This document shows positions 35,301-46,520 of a DNA stretch of 64,000 nucleotides, in pieces. The stretch's first letter is position 1. Every line of letters starts with the position of its first letter. The notes beneath the pieces are model-generated. The model worked only from the letters and a program-made list of their open reading frames with translations, searched no databases and had not been told where the DNA came from. The DNA is taken from positions 1 through 64,000 of the forward strand of contig CANNZV010001056.1 in NCBI GenBank assembly GCA_947561585.1, given 5' to 3'. This stretch comes from Caprella mutica (taxonomy: Eukaryota; Arthropoda; Malacostraca; Amphipoda; Caprellidae). The position numbers and the translations under genes were made by a program.

Positions 35301-38172
35301 TTACTAATGTAACTCAATGTTACTAATGTAACTCAATGTTACTAATGTAACTCAATGTTACTAATGTAACTCAATGTTACTAATGTTACCCAATGTTACT
35401 AATGTAACTCAATGTTACTATGTAACTCAATGTTACTAATGTAACTCAATGTTACTAATGTAACTCAATGTTACTAATGTAACTCAATGTTACTAATGTA
35501 ACTCAATGTTACTAATGTAACTCAATGTTACTTATGTAACTCAATGTTACTAATGTAATTAAATGTTACTAATGTAACTCAATGTTACTAATGTAACTCA
35601 ATGTTACTAATGTAACTCAATGTTACTAATGTAACTCAATGTTACTAATGTAACTCAATGTTACTAATGTAACTCAATGTTACTAATGTAACTCAATGTT
35701 ACTAATGTAACTCGATGTTACTAATGTAACTCAATGTTACTAATGTAACTCAATGTTACTATGTAACTCAATGTTACTAATGTAACTCAATGTTACTTAT
35801 GTAACTCAATGTTACTAATGTAATTCAATGTTACTAATAAACTCAATGTTACTAATGTAACTCAATGTTACTAATGTAACTCAATGTTACTAATGTAACT
35901 CAATGTTACTAATGTAACTCAATGTTACTAATGTAACTCAATGTTACTATGTAACCCAATGTTACTAATGTAACTCAATGTTACTATGTAACTCAATGTT
36001 ACTAATGTAACTCAATGTTACTTATGTAACTCAATGTTACTAATGTAATTAAATGTTACTAATGTAACTCAATGTTACTAATGTAACTCAATGTTACTAA
36101 TGTAACTCAATGTTACTAATGTAACTCAATGTTACTAATGTAACTCAATGTTACTATTGTAACTCAATGTTACTAATGTAACTCAATGTTACTATGTAAC
36201 TCAATGTTACTAATGTAACTCAATGTTACTTATGTAACTCAATGTTACTAATGTAATTCAATGTTACTATGTAACTCAATGTTACTAATTTAACTCAATG
36301 CTACTAATGTAACTCAATGTTACGAATGTAACTCAATGTTACTAATGTAGCTCAATGTTACTAATGTAACTCAATGTTACTAATGTAACTCAATGTTACT
36401 AATGTAACTCAATGTTACTAATGTAACTCAATGTTACTAATGTAACTCAATGTTACTAATGTAACTCAATGTTACTAATGTAACTCAATGTTACTATGTA
36501 ACTCAATGTTACTAATGTAACTCAATGTTACTTATGTAACTCAATGTTACTAATGTAATTCAATGTTACTAATAAACTCAATGTTACTAATGTAACTCAA
36601 TGTTACTAATGTAACTCAATGTTACTAATGTAACTCAATGTTACTAATGTAACTCAATGTTACTAATGTAACTCAATGTTACTATGTAACCCAATGTTAC
36701 TAATGTAACTCAATGTTACTATGTAACTCAATGTTACTAATGTAACTCAATGTTACTTATGTAACTCAATGTTACTAATGTAATTAAATGTTACTAATGT
36801 AACTCAATGTTACTAATGTAACTCAATGTTACTAATGTAACTCAATGTTACTATTGTAACTCAATGTTACTTATGTAACTCAATGTTACTATGTAACTCA
36901 ATGTTACTAATGTAACTCAATGTTACTTATGTAACTCAATGTTACTAATGTAATTCAATGTTATTAATGTAACTCAATGTTACTAATGTAGCTCAATGTT
37001 ACTATGTAACCCAATGTTACTAATGTAACTCAATGTTACTAATGTAACCCAATGTTACTAATGTAAATCAATGTTACTAATGTAACTCAATGTTACCAAT
37101 GTTACCCAATGTTACTAATGTAACTCAATGTTACTATGTAACTCAATGTTACTAATTTAACTCAATGTTACTAATGTAACTCAATGTTACTAATCTAACT
37201 CAATGCTACTTATGTAACTCAATGTTACTAATGTAATTCAATGTTACTAATGTAACTCAATGTTACTAATGTAACTCAATGTTACTAATGTAACTCAATG
37301 TTACTAATGTAACTCAATGTTACTAATGTAACTCAATGTTACTAATGTAACTCAATGTTACTAATGTAACTCAATGTTACTAATGTAACTCAATGTTACT
37401 ATGTAACCCAATGTTACTAATGTAACTCAATATTACTAATGTAACTCAATGTTACTAATGTAACTCAATGTTACTAATGTAACTCAATGTTACTAATGTA
37501 ACTCAATGTTACTAATGTAACTCAATGTTACTAATGTAACTCAATGTTACTAATGTAACTCAATGTTACTAATGTAACTCAATGTTACTAATGTAACTCA
37601 ATGTTACTAATGTAACTCAATGTTACTAATGTAACTCAATGTTACTAATGTAACTCAATGTTACTAATGTAACTCAATGTTACTAATGTAACTCAATGGT
37701 ACTAATGTAACTCAATGTTACTAATGTAACTCAATGTTACTAATGTAACTCAATGTTACTAATGTAACTCAATGTTACTAATGTAACTCAATGTTACTAA
37801 TGTAACTCAATGTTACTAATGTAACTCAATGTTACTAATGTAAATCAATGTTACCAATTTAACTCAATGTAACTGATGTTACCCAATGTTACTAATGTAA
37901 ATCAATGTTACTAATGTAACTCAATGTTACTAATGTAACTCAATGTTACTAATGTAACTCAATGTTACCAATGTAACTCAATGTAACTGATGTTACCCAA
38001 TGTTACTAATGTAAATCAATGTTACTAATGTAATTCAATGTTACTAATGTAACTCAATGTTACTAATGTAACTCAATGTTACTAATGTAACTCAATGTTA
38101 CTAATGTTACCCAATGTTACTAATGTAACTCAATGTTACTAATGTAACTCAATGTTACTAATGTAACTCAAT
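32369..38172. repeat. 5.8-kb satellite of a 19-bp unit (about 300 copies)
   Basis: The unit is aatgttactaatgtaactc. Each contains the inverted pair GTTAC-taat-GTAAC, and adjacent units make GTAAC-tcaat-GTTAC, so arms alternate every 9 or 10 bp. Recurrent variants: an 18-bp unit missing one A (ctatgtaac); units with gttacccaat; and rare ones such as aataaactc, cttatgtaac and gtaattaaat. Some variants recur in blocks: aataaactc occurs at 35157, 35836 and 36571, each shortly after a cttatgtaac unit, showing duplications of roughly 680-735 bp inside the array. The right part (37.2-37.8 kb) is the most homogeneous. There is no coding capacity, since 19 is not divisible by 3 and TAA is frequent. 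Confidence 0.97.
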
Positions 38173-38286
38173 ATGTTTCAGATTACATCTCTTTGGAATC
38201 TCAATTATATGAAGTATTTTTATCACACTGACGGTGATTGTCAATTGTTTGTGTCAGTCGAATGTTTAGTAATTAACAAAGGGCAG

Positions 38287-38329
38287 GTAACGCCGTGACG
38301 TTACGACAAAAAGATACGTGTAACGTCAC
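38287..38329. repeat. perfect 10-bp inverted repeat beside the satellite edge
   Basis: GTGACGTTAC (38295-38304) pairs exactly with GTAACGTCAC (38320-38329) around a 15-nt loop; an additional GTAAC is at 38287-38291. The arms contain the satellite's GTTAC/GTAAC core plus a CRE-like TGACGT. The segment is GC-richer than its flanks and sits ~115 bp past the array. Confidence 0.65.
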
Positions 38330-39099
38330 AGGTAATGAGTAGGGACGGGGACAACTGGTGATTTGTATACTGTATTATTACGAAGAAAAGAACAAAATGA
38401 TATACATTTTAACTGTTCAAATCTTGATACATCTTATTAATGCATAAGATTCAATTATGATTATTAATTTTGGTTCACTGTTATAATATATGAGAAAAAA
38501 ATTATTAGGATGAATGTACACAAGATGACAGAACACTAACGACAAATATGAAATTAAGGATTTAGATGGATGATTCTTGTCTTAAATAAATAGTTCTAAT
38601 AAAACTATTCTTCATTCCGTGATTGATTTTATTATGTAGATTTTATTGTCATTTTATTTCAAATAAATTATTAATTTTGTCAATTTTATGATACTTGACA
38701 CTTATTCAATTCGGTCAGATTTCATTTTCAATTCAAATAATTGTCGTGTATGTACTGTATTGTATGACGTGAATCATGTGGACCTTTCATTTAATGGAAA
38801 ATTATTTAATATATGATATATATTAGCATTTTATTCAATTACTGTCATACAATTTAGCTATTTTAAAACAGGCAGAATATGTTCTGTATGAAAATATTGT
38901 CGAAAATCTGTTTGATAGTTAAAATAATTTTTTTCAAAGGTTTATAATTATGATTAAAAGCTTTATTTAATTCTGTATAATGAAAGGTATTTAAGAGCAT
39001 ATCTAATACTTTTCTGGAGATTCCTGATCCATTCGAATTCAACAGCAATGTATTCATTCATTGTTCTGTGATGTCAATTTTTTTATTTTGTACTCATCG
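38330..39099. other. gene-free AT-rich stretch
   Basis: The minus frame at 38863-39057 has no supporting signal. Otherwise nothing. Confidence 0.35.
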
Positions 39100-39272
39100 G
39101 TGACTTCAGGTGTCTTCCCAATTCAACTTCAAAAAGCTTTTTGCCAAAACTTCACCTGAGTTTGGAGAGTTAAAGTTCTGTGCCTCTCCTTTAATCGGAG
39201 AACAAATAAATAACGTCTGTAAGCACCTGATTCTGCCACAGTCTCTGCCATGGAAGGAGAAGATGGAAGAGG
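39100..39272 (-). repeat. interspersed repeat C, copy 2
   Basis: Reverse complement of 24557-24729. It is followed to about 39365 by a purine-rich stretch (gatgaggaggagagagata, gagagagagaaaaagg). The minus frame 39129-39386 is the repeat's frame extended through the complementary pyrimidines, so it is not evidence of a gene. Confidence 0.85.
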
Positions 39273-39928
39273 AAAATGTTTAGGTGAGATGAGGAGGAGA
39301 GAGATAAAGGAGAGGCAGCAAGATAAATCAATAAAGAGAGAGAGAAAAAGGTGAAAGGGAATAGAAGTATTTACACAAATATCCAATAACTTTTATTTCA
39401 TAAACATATCTGTATCACCTTTTATCATTTTACTATCTGGACATTATTGTTTGTTTGTTTTTTATTTTTTTCTCTGTGGTTTTGTAATTCGTTTATTTTC
39501 TCTGAATATTCCTTCTATTGATGAACTGTTCTATTATTAAATAATGCCGGGAATGATTTGGTAAGAAATACGTCTGCTTCGAAAAATTTCTTCAAAATAC
39601 TTACGAAAAATAACAATTGAAATATTGATACAATATTCAATTTTCTGATGCAAATTTTCCAGTTTGTAAATGTTCTCTTGGGTATGATTTACATGAAAGG
39701 ACAGCATTAGTCTGAATCTATTAACTATCATTAATTTATTCCACGATAAAGATAATTGCAGTCAATGGCAATTACATCCGAAGGTGGATTAGTGTTGATG
39801 CATGGTAATTAGGTTGCGTCCTTTGAGCCCAGAGATGTTGGAATTAGATTTTCTAGCTTATTATTCTAGTTCATATTCTATATTCTTAGATTTTATTGTT
39901 AGGTGGACTTGATCATCTTCATTTACTA
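39273..39928. other. purine tract then AT-rich sequence
   Basis: A GA-rich run to about 39365, then AT-rich DNA. The minus frame 39537-39731 lacks support. Confidence 0.35.
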
Positions 39929-40129
39929 TCACCTCTTCATTTTCCTCTTATATCCGAGAATGTAATCACCGGTGCTTGTGACCCTTTTGCTCACATTGTC
40001 TGGAGTGCAACTGTATTCACAGAACAGCTTTTCTGCATCAATGAGCAATGTCACAGACTGGTTGTATGTTACTGTTCTCTTTAAGCCAAGTTCATATCTG
40101 ACTTCTTCATCTAGCCTCTTGTATACAAT
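39929..40129 (-). CDS. candidate coding exon (66 open codons), product unknown
   Basis: On the minus strand a frame is open from just after a TAA (40132-40130) to TGA (39931-39929). It reads KRLDEEVRYELGLKRTVTYN, then SVTLLIDAEKLFCEYSC, then GDYILGYKRKMKR. The composition is strongly protein-like (acidic/basic balance, few runs), and the stretch is less AT-rich than its surroundings. Possible boundaries: acceptor tatacaag|AGG with the exon starting at 40117, and donor AAGAG|GTGATA with GT at 39932-39931. The acceptor lacks a clear pyrimidine tract. The overlapping + frame (39896-40084) is Leu/His/Cys-rich and less convincing. No family recognised; a transposon-derived protein is possible. Confidence 0.38.
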   Translation of the reverse strand: MVYKRLDEEVRYELGLKRTVTYNQSVTLLIDAEKLFCEYSCTPDNVSKRVTSTGDYILGYKRKMKR

Positions 40130-40638
40130 TTACTTTTAATGTCAGCTGAAGTATAATCGTTTACCAAATAATTGATTTTGATTAACAATATTTCAATTCC
40201 AAATATGATAGGAGTACAAAAGTCAAAAATATCATAGAAATCAATCAAGTATATTTATTTAATTCTGACTTTGAACGGACACTCCTCTGAGATTATGAAA
40301 ATTCACGGTTCCGTTCAATCTGAGAGTTGGTAAAGTTTATTTATTACAAGATTTTAATAGGATTACAATCAATCAAGAGTACGTCTCCCTTTGATTTCCT
40401 ATTCCATTCAACTCCTGTACTTTTTTCCAATTGCAATTTACCATCAATGAAATGTTTCAGGGTCTTTGGTGATAGTATATTTAAGATTAACGTGAGTTAT
40501 TAATCTTTGATTAATATATTTTATTTGTAATCTGGCAAGCTGTTGAACTTGCATTTTTTATGTTTACTTAAATGATCAAAAATAATTAATTATAAATAAT
40601 AAAAAATTACAATAATTTGTGTATAATAATTGATCGTT
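40130..40638. other. gene-free AT-rich stretch
   Basis: Nothing recognised. Confidence 0.4.
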
Positions 40639-40792
40639 GGCAATGATGTTGTCGATGTTAATATAGGATGTGGTACTCCATAAGGTAGCATCTTAGAGCC
40701 ACTACATTATATCACATTCCATAGCAATGACTGTGATTTATATATAAAATATCTTCTGTTTCTGTACACCAACAATGCTAATAGAAATATAT
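40639..40792 (+). pseudogene. fragment of a non-LTR reverse transcriptase, heavily decayed
   Basis: The + frame reads VNIGCGTP, a stop, then GSILEPLHYITF and later YLLFLYTNNAN. This matches the conserved RT block GVPQGSILGPLLF...YINDL followed by LLFLYADDTN. The Gln of PQG has become TAA (40681-40683), and the catalytic ADD reads TNN in this frame, consistent with G-to-A changes. Spacing between the two blocks (~30 residues) is right for the family. It is unrelated in copy number to the larger LINE at 56.9 kb and much older. No other domain was recovered. Confidence 0.65.
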
Positions 40793-42661
40793 CACTTTGC
40801 AAGACTCCATGTTACAGAGTTTAGACTTCGAATTCGAGTCTGGTGAAGATTAATCTGTCTATGGGAGATTAATGTTTGGTGTGAAAGATTGCAATCGAAT
40901 GATTCAGTAATGGGGCAATTGAATTTATCTTCTATTTATTTAAACTAACTTAGTAACACTTTAAGTTAATAAGTTATAAATGTAAAACAAAAATAAAAAG
41001 CAGCTCAGATTTTTATTTCTATAGTTTCATTAAATTAAAGGAAATTTCAAATTGATTTTTCGAATTTTCAATTTTTTCTATCTATTGTTTAATGACCTTA
41101 TATCAACTACGGTCTTACAGCAACTACGCGAAAATAATAGTTATAATTGCGATAGCGAGTTTATCATTAATACTGTCGACATTGTTAAATTCTGTTTCTA
41201 TCATTTGTCTACATTATCTTTATTATTATTCATTAATGTTATTTTTATATATGCTTATTAAAGAATTAAATGCAATGTCAAAATTATAGTTTTTTTTATA
41301 TTGCTGCGTTCATGTGAATGACTAGGATTTTTCAGTAGTTATGTACTAGCTGTGCTCAAGTAAACAACCTGTCTTTCACTGCTCTCCCAATTGTTACGTT
41401 ACAACGTAGATAGTGTTACTACAGTCACGTTGTGTTTGTTTGTTTTGGGCCAGGAGATCTTCAACCTTTGTTTTAATATTTAATGAATCACTAAGGATTC
41501 TTCTTGAACAGAGAAACTGTTTATGAGACTGTTATATCCTCTGTTTGGAAAGTATTTGCATTGATGTACTGTGATTGATGTGATTGATTGATTTAATGCC
41601 CCAAGATGAGAAATGATTTTCTTATTTGCTTCCTAACCCAATTTACAGAAATCAGAGTTATCTAAATATTATTAGCAACTAATATAACACTTTTCATACT
41701 TTATTTCTATTATTGATATGAGCAAGTATAAAAAATACATTAATATTAACAGTTTTATTTCTGCTGTATACATTAAATAGGTTCAATAATAATTCGCTGT
41801 TTGTTTGAAATTACGTGTAAAACGATATCAATATTTCAAATGTTGTTTAACAATGTAAAAATCTGTATAAGCGAAATGATTATTTGTTAAATGCAGTTTT
41901 ATATTTTAAATTGAAGAGAAAATCAATTCTATATTCTTTTCACATTATTAGGTTTTTGTATTTCAAAATAACAGCCCTTAACAATGTTAATGCCTAACTC
42001 TTTATTTTGCCATAGAATTCCCTTTTTTCTCCGTTTTATTGTATGTAAAAACATTGTCAATTAAATAATTTTAGAAAATCTGGTTCATTCACATTCCTAA
42101 ATTCGATGTCAGTCTTTTGTATTGAATGTAAAACTCTTGACTATTTGTATCAAATATTTTGGTGAATATTTAATTTTTGCACTGGAAATGAAAAAAGTAA
42201 TCTAATACAGAAACATTTTAACTATTGATTATATTAGAATTAAAAGATAGTATCACAAGTAACAAAAATCACAGGCCAATAATTGTAGAGCTTAAATCTC
42301 TTGGGAACCTTATATTCCTTACAATAATGATACTGTTCTTTCTTTAAATCAGTTATAATTAATTCACGCATCGTATTACTCACATTAAAATAATGTTAAT
42401 ATTGATAATGATATTCTTCAGAAGATCTAATAAATTGCTAGTCAGTGAAACTTTTAATTGGTATTCATTCCTGTTGATTTGTTATTGCAAACTTTTCTAA
42501 TCATTTGCGTAACTTCTCATCACTTGACAATCAATTTCTCTGTTCAATAACTTGGCATTACCCACTTTTCTCTACAGTGGGGAAATGATGTCAATAACAG
42601 GGTTTGTATCACCATCTTACTATCAAGTTTGGTCATTTGGTAATCAGTGAGTGAAGTTAAA
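40793..42661. other. gene-free AT-rich stretch
   Basis: The overlapping + frames at 41052-41289 are AT-biased hydrophobic translations and not supported. 41340-41480 is locally less AT-rich without frames. Confidence 0.35.
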
Positions 42662-42755
42662 ATGACTAAACTTGAGGTACTGCTTGCCTCGTTAACTAAA
42701 ACAGACAAATTAAATTCTCCTGTTTCGGATGACGTCATACGCATACTGGAGATTG
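42662..42755 (+). CDS. candidate first coding exon, product unknown
   Basis: ATG at 42662 has A at -3 (gttaaaATGac). The frame begins MTKLEVLLASLTKTDKLN and continues VSDDVIRILEI, with codons such as CTG, GCC and TCG that are unusual for this window. ATTG|GTGAGA (GT at 42756-42757) is a good donor. Without splicing the frame continues to TAG at about 42779-42781 (ERVTGLK). The stretch before the ATG is also less AT-rich and could be 5' UTR. The minus frame 42544-42816 covers the same segment and is longer, but starts and ends in AT-biased sequence. Family unknown; an alpha-helical N-terminus is likely. Confidence 0.35.
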
Positions 42756-42954
42756 GTGAGAGGGTGACAGGTTTAAAATAGTTTTGTATAAATGAAAAAA
42801 AAATCACATTTGTCAATTCACAATATATATTTTATTATTGTATATCTATGTGATGATAATTTAACAAAATATAATTATCATATTCTAATGCTTATTAAAT
42901 ATTCCACTAATAATTTGTATTAATTAAATGCAAATGTCGCTGTATTTAGACATT

Positions 42955-43115
42955 CAGGTAGACTCTCATTGATTGAAGATTGGGGGTTAAAATATGACAG
43001 AAATCAATAATAGTCACATTGCCCTATCCTAACCTGTGGCAACACCTACTTTCCAAGTACTGTGGCTGTCCAGTGATTGAAGGCTACCTTAGATTTACAA
43101 TTAATGGGACGACCG
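42955..43115. repeat. possible diverged repeat G (pairs with 46590-46650)
   Basis: ccaagtactgtggctgtcca at about 43052 resembles ccaggtactgtgaatgttca at about 46607 in the same orientation, with the similarity extending a few bases on both sides. The + frames give LLSKYCGCPVIEGYLRF here and FSRYCECSVVEWLNFL there. Old repeat or chance; weak. Confidence 0.3.
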
Positions 43116-43214
43116 TACATGAGAAAATCGTATAATTCTATCTTTTAATTATTGCGTAAATAGTTGCCTAGTAACCTTCTACTTGTTTGTGTGAAATGTC
43201 AGAGCTCTAGTGTA

Positions 43215-43272
43215 ACTCTAACCCCCTGGTGAGAGGGAGAAAGGTAAGGGGGTGACGCAGGGGTTAGGGAGT
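43215..43272. repeat. GC-rich hairpin with a G-quadruplex-like strand
   Basis: actctaaccccctg (43215-43228) is nearly inverted by caggggttagggagt (43258-43272). The + strand holds four G-runs at 43235-43237, 43248-43252, 43260-43263 and 43267-43269, with loops of 10, 7 and 3 nt; the first loop is long, so a stable quadruplex is uncertain. Confidence 0.5.
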
Positions 43273-43484
43273 CAATATACACTCTAAAAACGATCTTTCA
43301 GCCAATTATAATTCGTAATAATTATTTATCTCGCTATATCTGGTATCTAACTTGCTTCTAATAGCACACACACTGAGGCAGGTACTGGAATATGTCTCAA
43401 TTACCCGCTACCCCTCATACGAGTAGGATGCTACTTGTCATATTATAAACTTTGAACGGATTTTCTAGTACTTCAAAAAAGCAA

Positions 43485-43790
43485 CAAATATTGGTATTCA
43501 GAAACATACAACTCCTACAATTTGAAGCTTCGTCATAGAGGATTTTTGTATTCGATTTTCCATTGAATTCTATATAAAACAGTTTCCTTTGAATTTGGAT
43601 TTTCAAATTTGTTTTCAAAACTTTGAGTTTCAAAACCAAAATCTATTTATCTATGTTTTCCCATTTCTTTTTGAAAACCAATTAGAAAATCGAAATTCAA
43701 GGGAAATTATTTTTTAGATAATTAATGGACAAAACCCCAATGCCGTAGGTTCAAAATATACAAGTTGTATGTTTTTGAGACAAAAAATCT
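43485..43790. repeat. large imperfect inverted repeat, arms about 105-120 bp
   Basis: The reverse complement of 43485-43604 aligns with 43685-43790 around an 80-bp spacer. Shared blocks include gaaaatcnaaattcaa, nattcaatgga/taattaatgga and agttgtatgttt, with several indels. The minus frame 43415-43639 runs through the left arm and is not a supported gene. Likely a foldback-type element or two head-to-head copies of one repeat. Confidence 0.7.
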
Positions 43791-45508
43791 AAATACGTTT
43801 GAAAAGCGAATAATTCGTTTTCTATGGGTATAATCGAAAAAATGCCGAATACAAAAAGCGAGAGAGAATTCAATTTTGTATTAGGCTACCAAGTTTCAGA
43901 ACCGTAGCTTCATTAATAAAAATAATTCGAGAATCGAGTACAGTCCCCTTAATTTCATGTTTTTTTATCAAATGATTCATCATAACTTTATTTTTTCATT
44001 ACAATGAAGATATACCAGACAAAAAGTTATGGCGGGGAAAACGAAGATTAGAGAAAACCACATCTAATCTTCATGACTCCACTCTAATTTTCTCTCTGGG
44101 TTGTTAAGTGATTCCTATTTAATTCAGTAGGTTGTCGTCTCTTGAATTTAAAAGTCACGTAAGATCTTTTATTGTTCTTCTTCAAAAAGATTTCACACTG
44201 CGCGTGATACGTCAAAAAAAATGTTATCAGTGGAAATTCGCAGTTATTTGTTTTCTAGTTGCTTTAGTTTATAGAAAAGATATAATTATTAAGTAATGGT
44301 GATGGATAATTTTAATAACAAATGTTGTCTTATTTGGAAAGAAAATTTTATATACTAATAAGTATTAGTAATAATTTTTGATGTACTTTATATATTTATT
44401 TGAAGTTAGCATAAGAAATAACAAATGAAATTGAATTTTCTAACAATTTTACAAATTTGTCAGATAAGAAAAAATATTTTACCTAAAATATATAATGGAA
44501 TAATTTCTATCAAATAAGTTATTCGTATACTTAATTTTAATGTACAGTAATTATTTCCGACACTATATGTACAGTAGAACCTAACAAATTAGGAATAATT
44601 ATAACAATTATAATTATAATAATTATAATAAAGTGATCGGTAAAGTGATATCTAGATCTTTACATAATTCTATCATTTATTTATTTATAACTTTGCATGT
44701 TATCTAAGATATTCTAAGAATGTAATATAAATCAATCGGTGACAACTGTCTGTATTTTTCTCCTATAATATAGTCTCTATTGGAATATTAATGTGTTTGA
44801 TGTCTCTGAATATTTTGCCGAAAGATGTTATAGATTATTGAATATAAATTATATTTACTCCTCAGTAGGACGACCAATGGGCAGATAGACACGCTTTGGT
44901 TTAAAAAATAGATTCATGATTTAAAAGCTAATTGACTTGAGTTGCTGTAACTCCGTGATTTTAATTGTCTATGTCATGTTTAATTATTCTCTGAATATCC
45001 CCTTGGAACAAGCCTCTCAGATTAATTAGTCATGCAGGGTATACTTCATATATTCAAACATCAATTTTTCCGTATGACTTGTTCAATATATTATTTTCCT
45101 ACCTATTTATTTATTTTTAATTTCCTTCAATTCACGGTATTTATCGATGCCAATTTTCAATTTTAATGCCATTTTTCTATTCGAATTGCATCGCAGTTTA
45201 CATTTTCTAATTTTCCTAGCATTATTAATTCACAATGATTATAAACGCATATATATTTCTGATTATTGAAATAAAAACCTTAGATCAACTCTATCAAATG
45301 CAGATGTTTAGTTTGAATATTATAAGAAAAGATGGTTATCTGATTTTCTTTAGATAACAATGTATAACTATATTCTATGTTTCCCCCAAAAAACTGAAAT
45401 TAATTTCGCCAATTTATCCAAATCCCCCGAGAACTTCAAATTGTTCTACAAAAATACTGTATTTTAACATGAAAATGGTTTACTTGATATCCCTGAAAAG
45501 TTTTTCAG
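43791..45508. other. AT-rich stretch with one perfect hairpin
   Basis: gaagattaga (44043-44052) and tctaatcttc (44063-44072) form a perfect 10-bp stem with a 10-nt loop. An aattataat microsatellite-like run is at about 44596-44632. No gene. Confidence 0.45.
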
Positions 45509-45790
45509 TGAATATACCGACAATTGCATATCCCTTTCAGCAACTTTTCTGGTTTCATCTGACTGAAAAGGAATAAAAAAGTGAGAATGATTCCGCATTC
45601 AAATTTCTGAGTAGTTATATTATTTTAATGTAATCGCAGTGAACATATGAAATATTTACCATCTCTACTCCATTTGAATCATTTTCACAACTAGTGTGTT
45701 ACAAAACAGATCGTACACACCAACTAAACTTAATTTATATTAATTCAATGGAAGAGAAGTTTCTGTTCAGATCCATTGTTGTATCTACAA
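45506..45790. repeat. diverged copies of repeats F and A
   Basis: 45506-45655 resembles 3227-3400 (repeat F) in the same orientation. 45749-45790 resembles 13711-13753 (repeat A), sharing agatccattgttgta. Both are old copies. Confidence 0.45.
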
Positions 45791-46520
45791 TTAACTTCCT
45801 AATACACCAATACATGCAATGTACTGTTTAAAGGATATCTCGTATATCAATTACTAAGGAGATCGAACTTCTACCAACCTGATATCAAATGAGAAAAAGA
45901 ATTTAATACTAGGAAAGTATCTGCCAAATAACTGTATTCTAAAGCTCATATACATGTTAGAATATATTTAAATATTAAAATATGATAGTAAGAGAAAACA
46001 TATTATCGAAGTAGACTATAATTCACATATGAAAACAATTTAATTGATATTATAGTACAGCTCGATATCTTTTGTTTCAAATGTCAAATACCATGTAATT
46101 CTGATAAATTAGAACATATTTAGCAAATGTTTATTGAAATATTTACTATGCATAGAGAATTAAAATCACATAATTTTTCAACCAACTCATTTCTTGATAT
46201 TATAAAACATAATGCATGTTTAATGTACTGCACGCAGATAGTGTAACAATATTCTCCACAGCGTATTGTATGAAACACAATTGCACTGTAAATTGTTATA
46301 GAATTAATATGCATTTCTAGTTGGTTTTATTTGCATGAATTTTGACAAACATTATAAAAAGTATTGTAATTAAATAGTATTTAGATTTATCTTTCAATTC
46401 AATGCTGAAAAATATTTTAGTACCTTACCATACATTATTAACTGGATTTTTTTAGTGACCAAAATTATGAGTGCCAATTGACTATACGAACACTGTTTAA
46501 TTGAGCTCACAGTTGATCGA
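45791..46520. other. gene-free AT-rich stretch
   Basis: The minus frame at 46120-46314 has an AT-biased mix and no support. Nothing else. Confidence 0.35.

Noticed and set aside
32369..38172. CRISPR-like array of regularly spaced repeats
   Set aside because: There are no unique spacers; the units are contiguous 19-bp copies in a eukaryotic context, so this is satellite DNA.
16638..40129. Joining the minus-strand frames at 40.1 kb and 16.7 kb into one gene
   Set aside because: The leftover bases do not fit (two at the upstream donor, one needed by the downstream acceptor), and no intermediate exon is visible.
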